Assembly: GCA_015486785.1 (NCBI GenBank)
Contig: WFQZ01000086.1
Coordinates: 1-6,456, forward strand
From: Thermoflexales bacterium
GTDB lineage: Bacteria; Chloroflexota; Anaerolineae; B4-G1; SLSP01
Reading direction: 5' to 3'
Length of the DNA stretch: 6,456 bases
The notes under the pieces are model-generated. The model made no database searches and was not told the DNA's origin. It saw only the letters and a program-made list of their open reading frames with translations. The translations under genes and the position numbers were made by a program. Shown here piece by piece: positions 1-5,370 of the stretch (position 1 is its first letter; every line of letters begins with the position of its first letter).

Positions 1-1378
1 ACGGTTCGCCCAGCGGACGGCCAAACGCATCAGGAGCCGCGCCATCCACTGTGATGTGGTAGGTGGTGGAAGGTTGTTTGTGGAAGGAAAGCCGCACTTG
101 CGTATCGTTGTTGCTCCAGTACGTGTAGACTTTGAGGGGCCGGGGCCGGATCGTCAAATGGCCGGTGAATACGGTGGTTTGCATCGGCGATTGGAAGGTG
201 ATGAGCACCGGTTGGTAGATGTCGACCTCGTGCTGCCCGTCGTGGGGCTTGCTCCCCTGGACGCCGGGCAAGGGGGAGGTTCTGAAACGCCAAGTTTGCG
301 GGTCGTGTAGGTTCACGTTGCGGTTGCGGGAAAGGGCGGATTCTTGCACCACGATCTTGTAGATGGTGGAAGGGGTGAGCGGGGCCGTGGGGTCAAAGCG
401 CAAGGTCTCTGTCCCGCTCAGTCCCGGAGTCCAGCCGAAGGTGCCGGAAATGGGCGTGCCGTCCCGCAGCATAGAGAAGGCGGCTTCGGTGCTGGGGTGA
501 TCCATCAATTGGTTGAAGGTGACGCTGATGGTGGGCGTGAGTCCCACGTAGTACCCTTGCGGACTCCAGGTGATGGCTTGCGGGCCCAGGGTGGAAAAAG
601 ACCAGACGTAATCTTGGGGCAGGATGTTGCCGTCAACGTCGGTCAAGCCGCTCTGGATGTGTACGGTGTAAGTGGTGGCCGGGGCGAATTCCGGTTGCGG
701 GACGAAGCGGTACATCGCCGTATTGAGCCACTCGCCCTCGCCTTGTACGGGCGGATCAAAGATCAGCGGTTGGGGCAACGAGGCTTGTTGTTCCAGCGAG
801 GTGAGGGGCACGACGGGGCGGTTGAAGATCACCGTGACCGGCGTATCAAGGGCTAGATCGGTGGTGTGCGGGCGCGGCTGTACGGCGGTGATCTTCATGT
901 AGCCCAGCGTTTGGAAGTCAAAGGACACCGGCTCTTGCAGCGGCCTTCCTTCTGCGTTGCGGGCATCCGCCTGGATGGTGACGTGGTAAGTGGTGCCGCG
1001 CTCAAAGGAGCGGGCCGGCTGGAAGAGCACGGTACGTTGGTCGCGCCAGGTGAAAGTCCCCTGGACGGGCGGGGAGATCTGAAAGGATTGCTCCAGGCTT
1101 TGGCGATCCATCGGCTGGTCAAACGTCAGCCTGAGCGGTTCATCCAAGGGCTGCTGCGCATCCGGGGGCGGAACTCGCTCCAGCATGCGCGGGGCCGGCA
1201 GCGGCAGCGGGGTCGCCGAGGGCGTGAGCGGCACAGTGGGCGATGGCGTAGCCGAAGGCGGGGCCGGCGTGGGCGTTAGGGTGGCCGTTGTCGGAGGGCG
1301 GGGCAAGTTGCAGGCCGCGCTTAACAACACCAAAAGCATCACAATTCCTAGGGTGCGTGAATAACGGGGTGACATCAT
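1..1378 (-). CDS. Secreted lipoprotein with repeated Ig-like (SbsA/Big_5-type) domains, N-terminal part; possibly alpha-2-macroglobulin-like
   Basis: An uninterrupted minus-strand frame of 459 codons runs off the left edge, so the C-terminus is missing. Residues 1-22 form a lipoprotein signal (basic MSPRYSR, hydrophobic core, then LLSAAC), with Cys23 as the likely lipidated residue followed by Asn-Leu-Pro. The -3 residue is Ser rather than the usual Leu, so the lipobox is slightly atypical. Residues 27-64 are a Thr/Pro/Ala/Ser linker. Four tandem Ig-like units follow, at about 65-158, 163-265, 268-367 and 371-459. Each has the family pattern: a proline-rich start, a strand such as LRLTFDQPM, VTVIFNRPV, ISVTFNQLM or VLITFQSPM, then a TTYHVTI/TTYTVHI/STIYKIV strand and an aromatic end such as FDFQTLG. 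Such stacks occur at the N-terminus of large envelope proteins, including alpha-2-macroglobulin-like protease traps in Chloroflexota. That larger identity is inferred because no MG, bait or thioester region is visible. It is transcribed divergently from the plus-strand operon. The RBS favours the second ATG, one codon in. Confidence 0.85.
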   Translation of the reverse strand, partial: MMSPRYSRTLGIVMLLVLLSAACNLPRPPTTATLTPTPAPPSATPSPTVPLTPSATPLPLPAPRMLERVPPPDAQQPLDEPLRLTFDQPMDRQSLEQSFQISPPVQGTFTWRDQRTVLFQPARSFERGTTYHVTIQADARNAEGRPLQEPVSFDFQTLGYMKITAVQPRPHTTDLALDTPVTVIFNRPVVPLTSLEQQASLPQPLIFDPPVQGEGEWLNTAMYRFVPQPEFAPATTYTVHIQSGLTDVDGNILPQDYVWSFSTLGPQAITWSPQGYYVGLTPTISVTFNQLMDHPSTEAAFSMLRDGTPISGTFGWTPGLSGTETLRFDPTAPLTPSTIYKIVVQESALSRNRNVNLHDPQTWRFRTSPLPGVQGSKPHDGQHEVDIYQPVLITFQSPMQTTVFTGHLTIRPRPLKVYTYWSNNDTQVRLSFHKQPSTTYHITVDGAAPDAFGRPLGEP

Positions 1379-1380
1379 GG

Positions 1381-1386
1381 CCTCCT
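1381..1386 (-). promoter_or_regulatory. Shine-Dalgarno site of the lipoprotein gene, deciding the start
   Basis: On the minus strand a perfect AGGAGG stands 2 bases before the first ATG (1378) and 5 bases before the second ATG (1375). The second distance is the more usual one, so translation probably starts at 1375 and gives MSPRYSR rather than MMSPRYSR. Confidence 0.75.
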
Positions 1387-1441
1387 ATCGTCTCATTGTG
1401 TTAAAGGGGACTTGGTGATGTAGTTGTACCATGGAATGCCC

Positions 1442-1462
1442 AAAACGCGGGGTGCGTTTTTT
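1442..1462. promoter_or_regulatory. T-tailed palindrome in the divergent promoter region (operator or terminator-like hairpin)
   Basis: AAAACGC (1442-1448) and GCGTTTT (1454-1460) are perfect 7-bp arms around a 5-base loop GGGGT, and the right arm runs into TTTTTT (1457-1462). On the plus strand this has the form of a small intrinsic terminator, but the stem is short and half A-T. It lies where the -35 region of the rightward operon should be, so a protein-binding palindrome is equally likely. On the minus strand it would lie upstream of, or within, the leader of the lipoprotein gene. Confidence 0.4.
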
Positions 1463-1474
1463 GCGCCGTCGGTG

Positions 1475-1480
1475 TATAAT
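1475..1480 (+). promoter_or_regulatory. -10 box of the pepT operon promoter
   Basis: A consensus TATAAT sits 44 bases before the microprotein ATG. No good -35 hexamer lies 16-18 bases upstream; the T-tailed palindrome occupies that space instead. This suggests activator dependence or control through the palindrome. Transcription would start near 1487. The surrounding AT-rich DNA (1475-1510) also carries a minus-strand TATACT (1491-1496) that could serve the divergent lipoprotein gene. Confidence 0.5.
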
Positions 1481-1523
1481 AATGCAACCGAGTATACATT
1501 GAGTTTATGGAGGTGTTGATAAG

Positions 1524-1646
1524 ATGAAGAAGAGCGAGAAGAAGAAGGGTAAATATCAAAAATGGATGACAGTCTTAACCATCATTTTGTTGCTGAGCAT
1601 GTTCTTGAGTCTGGCTGCCGCATTTGCGACCGTCCCTCATTTTTAA
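1524..1646 (+). CDS. 40-residue single-pass membrane microprotein
   Basis: The frame starts at ATG 1524 behind GGAGG (1509-1513, 10 bases away) and ends at TAA 1644-1646, giving 40 residues. The first 13 residues are strongly basic (MKKSEKKKGKYQK). They are followed by Trp14 and a hydrophobic stretch at about 15-36 (MTVLTIILLLSMFLSLAAAFAT), ending in VPHF. This predicts an N-in, single-span inner-membrane peptide. A signal peptide cut after AFA is possible but would leave only five residues, so a membrane anchor is more likely. It is the first gene of the operon, 19 bases before pepT, and directly follows the -10 box. The layout (Lys-rich N-terminus plus one helix) recalls short uncharacterised families such as DUF4044, but I cannot assign it. 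Support is good for so short a gene: clean RBS, promoter spacing and a coherent membrane topology. Confidence 0.7.
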   Translation: MKKSEKKKGKYQKWMTVLTIILLLSMFLSLAAAFATVPHF

Positions 1647-1665
1647 CGAAAAGTAAAGGAGCGTT

Positions 1666-2946
1666 ATGATCGATCCATCCGAGGTGCAATCCCTGGAAGC
1701 CCGTTTCTTGCGGTATGTGCGGATAGATACGCAAAGTGATGAAGCCTCCACTTCGGTCCCCAGCACGGCCAAGCAATACGATCTGTTGCGTCTGCTGGAG
1801 CGTGAGCTACAGGCGATGGGGGCGCAGGAGGTGGAGTTGACCGATTATGCCTGTCTGCTGGCGACGATTCCCGCCACGGTGGAAACAGTTGTGCCCACGG
1901 TGGCGTTTTTGTCCCACGTGGATACGGCCCCGGCGTTCAGCGGCACGAATGTGGAGCCGATTGTGCATCGTGCCTATGACGGCGGCGAGATCGTGTTGCC
2001 TGACGATCCTTCGCGCGTGATCTCTCCGCAGACCGATCCGGATTTGAAGGACAAGATCGGTGAGGACATCATCACCGCCAGCGGCTCAACGCTGCTGGGG
2101 GCGGATGATAAATCCGGCGTGGCGGTGATGATGACGCTGGCGGAGCATCTACTCCGGCATCCGGAGATTCCGCACGGCAAGGTGCGTCTGTGCTTCACGC
2201 CGGATGAGGAGATCGGCAAGGGCGTGGCTTACTTGACGCCGGAGGATTTGGCGGCTGATGTGGCGTATACGCTGGACGGAGGCCCGGTGGGAGAGGTCAC
2301 CTACGAGACCTTCTCCGCCGATAAGGCGGTGGTGACGATCACCGGTGTGGCGACGCACCCCGGTACGGCCAAGGGAAAGTTGGTGAACGCGCTGTTGCTG
2401 GCCGCGAAGTTCATCACGATGCTGCCGTCCTACACGCGGACCCCTGAAACGACCGAGGGACGGGAGGGCTTCATTCACATCTACAGGATGCATGGCTCGG
2501 CGGCGGAGGCGGAGATTCAGCTTATCTTGCGGGACTTTGAAATGGAAGGCTTGCAAGCGCACGGTGACACGATCAAGGCGATTGCTGCCGCGTTGCGTGC
2601 GGCGGAGCCTCGCGCCAGGGTGAAATGCACGATCACGCCGCAGTACCGCAACATGCGCTACTGGCTGGAAAAGGACATGCGCCCGGTGCAATTGGCCTTG
2701 TCCGCGCTGCGCCGCTCTGGGATTGAGCCGATTGTGCAGCCTATTCGCGGAGGAACGGACGGCTCCGGCCTGACGGCTAAGGGCGTCCCCACGCCTAACT
2801 TGTTCGTAGGGATGCACAATTGCCACGGGCCGTTGGAGTGGGTGAGTTTGCAAGATATGGCGAAGGCCGCTCAAGTGTGCATTGACTTGGTTCAGTTGTG
2901 GAGCAAGCCGTCTGGAGAAACTCCGGTTGTAGATTGGCGGCCTTGA
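1666..2946 (+). CDS. pepT: Peptidase T (tripeptide aminopeptidase, M20B family)
   Basis: PepT is a cytoplasmic, two-zinc metallopeptidase that removes the N-terminal residue from tripeptides. The 426-residue product is slightly longer than typical PepT (about 410). The zinc site is complete: His84 with Asp86 in LSHVDTAP, bridging Asp147 in LLGADDKSG, catalytic Glu181 and ligand Glu182 in TPDEEIG, Asp204 in YTLDGG, and His387 in HNCHGPLEW. The PepT-type segment IITASGSTLLGADDK and the tail motif GGTDGSGLTAKGVPTPNLFVG are both present. The dimerisation (lid) domain is about residues 212-325. It includes GVATHPGTAKGKLVNAL, whose His is thought to complete the partner active site. AGGAG (1657-1661) lies 4 bases before the ATG. 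It is the second gene of the operon, with 7 bases to the next gene. The assignment to PepT rather than another M20 peptidase rests on the motif set and is secure at family level. Confidence 0.95.
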   Translation: MIDPSEVQSLEARFLRYVRIDTQSDEASTSVPSTAKQYDLLRLLERELQAMGAQEVELTDYACLLATIPATVETVVPTVAFLSHVDTAPAFSGTNVEPIVHRAYDGGEIVLPDDPSRVISPQTDPDLKDKIGEDIITASGSTLLGADDKSGVAVMMTLAEHLLRHPEIPHGKVRLCFTPDEEIGKGVAYLTPEDLAADVAYTLDGGPVGEVTYETFSADKAVVTITGVATHPGTAKGKLVNALLLAAKFITMLPSYTRTPETTEGREGFIHIYRMHGSAAEAEIQLILRDFEMEGLQAHGDTIKAIAAALRAAEPRARVKCTITPQYRNMRYWLEKDMRPVQLALSALRRSGIEPIVQPIRGGTDGSGLTAKGVPTPNLFVGMHNCHGPLEWVSLQDMAKAAQVCIDLVQLWSKPSGETPVVDWRP

Positions 2947-2948
2947 GT

Positions 2949-2952
2949 GAGG
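2949..2952 (+). promoter_or_regulatory. Shine-Dalgarno site of the cyclase gene, start choice
   Basis: GAGG (part of GTGAGG) begins just after the pepT stop. It is 1 base before the first ATG (2954) and 4 bases before the second (2957). The second ATG is therefore the more likely start, shortening the protein by one Met. Confidence 0.5.
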
Positions 2953-2953
2953 C

Positions 2954-4540
2954 ATGATGGCGAACGAGGCTCTTTTGCAGCAAACGCACATCTTGGTCGT
3001 TGACGACAACGAGGAGATCCGCGAATTCACCCAGCATTCCATCCTCGAACCGGAAGGGTTCAAGGTCAGTACGGCCAAGGATGGGGTAGAGGGGCTGGAA
3101 ATGGCGCTCTCGGTTTACCCCGATCTGATCCTGCTGGATTACGAGATGCCGAGGATGAACGGGGTTGAGGTATTGCGTGCTCTGCGGGAGCGCAACGTTT
3201 CTATTCCGGTGATCCTCACCACATCGTATGGCTCCGAGTCGGTCGCGGTGGAGGTTTTCCGCCTGGGAGTGCGGGATTATGTCCCCAAGCCGTTTGACAT
3301 CGAAACTTTGCTGGAGGTGATCAAACGCACGCTGCACCAGACTCAGGCGGAGCAGGAACGTAACGCGCTTTTTATCCAGCTAAAGAAGACCTCACTCCGG
3401 CTTCAGAAGGCCAACGCGCAGTTGCGCCAGCGATTGCAGGAGCTAGATACCCTGTACCTCGTCAGCAAAGCTGTGACCACCTTGCAGGAGCGGGAGCAGC
3501 TTTTGGAACGCATTGTGGATGCTGCGCTCTACTTGACCGGGGCCACGGAGGGCCGTTTGATTCTGATGGGCAGTGAAGGTGTCCTGCCTACGCAGGTGCA
3601 GCGGCGGCGGGACGGCAAATCCTTTCAGACCATCGGTGAGGAAGAAACACTCTACACCATGCACGACGATTTGATGATGAGTGCGCCGTTAAAGTTCCGG
3701 GGGAAGATGATCGGCTCGCTGATCATCAGCAACAAGAGCAACCGTGAGCCGCTGGATCAGCACGATTATCAACTGCTGCGGATGTTGAGCGATTATGCCG
3801 CTATCGCTATCGAGAACACGCGCTTGCTTGCCGAGATTGAAGCCCGGCGGGAGCGGGAGAAGAAGCAGCTTCGCGCGCTCTTTGAGCATTATGTCGCCCC
3901 GCCGGTCGTTGAACACATCCTCAATCAGCCGGAAAGTGTGCGCCCCGGAGGACGACGACAGGTTATCACGGTGCTGTTTGCGGATTTGCGAGGGTTCACG
4001 TCTTTCAGCGTGCGCATGCCGCCGGAGGCTTTGATGAGCGTGATCAATCGTTACTTGAGCGTGGCGGCGGAGGCGGTGTTGCGTGAGGAAGGCACGTTGG
4101 ACAAGTTTATGGGGGATGAGGTGATGGCTTTTTTCAATGCGCCGCTTCCGCAAGCCGATCATGCCGTGAAAGCCATCCGCACCGCGATCCGCATTCTCAA
4201 GAATACGCACGCTGTACATCGTCAACTTCCGGCAGATCAGCGCATTGCTTTTGGGATTGGCATCGCTACCGGCGAGGCTATCGTCGGCAATGTGGGAACG
4301 CAGCACATCGTCAATTACACGGTGCTGGGGCATACGGTGAATAAAGCGCACGATCTTCAGGAGCTGGCGCCGCCCAACAAGATTCTCATCAGCCAGCGCA
4401 CTTATGATCTGGTCAAGCATGCGGTGCGGGTTAAGGAGTGGCCGCAAGTGCAAATCAAAGGCTCTGATAAACCCGAATCTGTGTACGAGGTGACGGGGTT
4501 CATAACCGGCTTGCTTAACCGGAAGGTGGTGGACGGGTGA
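2954..4540 (+). CDS. Response regulator-GAF-class III adenylate/guanylate cyclase protein, with altered catalytic residues
   Basis: The 528-residue protein (counted from the first ATG) is soluble, with no membrane segment. It has a REC domain (about 10-128) with acidic pocket Asp17/Asp18, phospho-acceptor Asp62 in LILLDYEMPRMNG, Thr89/Thr90 and Lys112 in PKPF. A coiled coil (about 130-165) leads to a GAF domain (about 168-290). A second helical linker (290-310) leads to the transducer-like RALFEHYVAPPVVEHIL. The class III cyclase domain (about 335-515) follows. Both metal aspartates are present (Asp344 in FADLRGFTSF, Asp388 in GDE), as are adenine-type Lys384 and Asn463. However, the canonical Gly-Asp-x-Val-Asn-x-Ala-x-Arg stretch reads LGHTVNKAHDLQ. 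His460 replaces the base-specifying Asp, and Asp467 replaces the transition-state Arg. Activity is therefore uncertain: it could be a weak or altered cyclase, or a pseudocyclase. No partner kinase is in the window. The stop overlaps the next gene by 4 bases. Confidence 0.92.
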   Translation: MMANEALLQQTHILVVDDNEEIREFTQHSILEPEGFKVSTAKDGVEGLEMALSVYPDLILLDYEMPRMNGVEVLRALRERNVSIPVILTTSYGSESVAVEVFRLGVRDYVPKPFDIETLLEVIKRTLHQTQAEQERNALFIQLKKTSLRLQKANAQLRQRLQELDTLYLVSKAVTTLQEREQLLERIVDAALYLTGATEGRLILMGSEGVLPTQVQRRRDGKSFQTIGEEETLYTMHDDLMMSAPLKFRGKMIGSLIISNKSNREPLDQHDYQLLRMLSDYAAIAIENTRLLAEIEARREREKKQLRALFEHYVAPPVVEHILNQPESVRPGGRRQVITVLFADLRGFTSFSVRMPPEALMSVINRYLSVAAEAVLREEGTLDKFMGDEVMAFFNAPLPQADHAVKAIRTAIRILKNTHAVHRQLPADQRIAFGIGIATGEAIVGNVGTQHIVNYTVLGHTVNKAHDLQELAPPNKILISQRTYDLVKHAVRVKEWPQVQIKGSDKPESVYEVTGFITGLLNRKVVDG

Positions 4541-5367
4541 AGCTGATCTGGCTGGTGGACGATGTGGCCGAGCCGCCCTTGCGTGCCGAGCACGGGGTAG
4601 CTTTTTGGATCGCAACGGCGCAAGGGCGGGTGCTCTTTGATACAGGTAGCAGCGGCTCGGTGCTGCTCCACAATGCAGCCAAGCTGAGCGTTGATCTCTC
4701 CACGGCGGATGCGGTGGTGCTCAGTCACGCCCACGACGATCATACCGGCGGGCTGCCGGCGGTCTTGCCCCTGTTGCGTCCCGAAGTTCCACTCTACGCC
4801 AATCCTACCATCTTCCGCCCGCGTTACTCCAACAGCAGCGGGGAGATGCTCAGCCGAGGCATGCCGCTGAGTCGGGAGGAGCTAGCGCCGCATCCGTTAC
4901 GCTTGAGCGATCAGCCGCAAGAGGTGCTCCCCGGCGTGTGGACCAGCGGGGTCATCACGGAACGCCCTCAGCCGGAGGGACGCAGTTCCCATCACTTTGT
5001 GCGGGAGGGGGGAGCGTATCGCCCCGATCCGTACCAGGATGATCTCTCGCTGGTGCTGGAAACGTCGGCGGGGTTGGTCTTGGTGTGCGGCTGCTGTCAC
5101 GCCGGCTTGCTGAACACCATTGCTCACGTCCGGAGACATTGGCGGGCGCCGATCATTGGCATTGCCGGCGGGCTGCATTTGCGCAGTGCCGCGCCCGCTG
5201 TGATCCGTCGTACCGTGGCGTCGCTCGCCTCGCTGCCCGCGTTGCGCTGGGTGAGACCGGGACATTGCTCCGGCGCGGGGTTCTCGAAGGCGTTGCGCCA
5301 TGCCCTCGGCGTGCGTTATCTGTCCGGGACGGTGGGCGACTGTTTGGCAGATATAGTTAGGACTTAG
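4537..5367 (+). CDS. MBL-fold metallo-hydrolase, COG1237 type
   Basis: This 276-residue cytoplasmic protein (no signal peptide) has the metallo-beta-lactamase fold. The metal motif HAHDDH gives His64, His66, Asp68 and His69 in LSHAHDDHTGGL. A further His188 lies in VCGCCHAGLLN, followed by His214 in AGGLHL and His243 in PGHCSG. The CCHAG, GGLHL and HC(S/T)G signatures fit COG1237, proteins often annotated as 7,8-dihydropterin-6-methyl-4-(beta-D-ribofuranosyl)aminobenzene-5'-phosphate synthase-like. That activity belongs to methanopterin synthesis in archaea, and the role of bacterial members is not established. Which of His214 and His243 is the last metal ligand cannot be decided here. Translation starts at GTG 4537, whose GTGA shares bases with the cyclase stop, and AAGGTGG (4523-4529) can serve as RBS. 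The two genes are therefore translationally coupled. The gene ends with a tandem TTAGGAC repeat (5357-5370) that spans its TAG stop. Confidence 0.88.
   Translation: MKLIWLVDDVAEPPLRAEHGVAFWIATAQGRVLFDTGSSGSVLLHNAAKLSVDLSTADAVVLSHAHDDHTGGLPAVLPLLRPEVPLYANPTIFRPRYSNSSGEMLSRGMPLSREELAPHPLRLSDQPQEVLPGVWTSGVITERPQPEGRSSHHFVREGGAYRPDPYQDDLSLVLETSAGLVLVCGCCHAGLLNTIAHVRRHWRAPIIGIAGGLHLRSAAPAVIRRTVASLASLPALRWVRPGHCSGAGFSKALRHALGVRYLSGTVGDCLADIVRT
5352..5357 (+). promoter_or_regulatory. Weak -10-like box before the structured RNA
   Basis: TATAGT lies inside the last codons of the MBL-fold gene and would start transcription near 5364, just ahead of the first RNA helix. No -35 hexamer is recognisable. 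The RNA could equally be cut from the operon's read-through transcript. Confidence 0.2.
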
Positions 5368-5370
5368 GAC

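Noticed and set aside
56..1279. Plus-strand open frames over the left region (56-310, 344-856, 672-902, 866-1279)
   Set aside because: They lie antisense to a single continuous 459-codon minus frame with a lipoprotein signal and repeated Ig-like domains. Their translations are Gly/Arg-rich shadows without domains.
2149..3337. Long minus-strand frames opposite pepT and the cyclase gene (2149-3078, 2795-3337)
   Set aside because: Arg/His-rich translations with no recognisable domain, fully antisense to well-supported genes in GC-rich DNA.
3689..4743. Minus-strand frames of 308 and 113 residues opposite the cyclase gene and the start of the MBL-fold gene
   Set aside because: Antisense shadows. 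The plus strand carries clear GAF, cyclase and MBL motifs in the same span.
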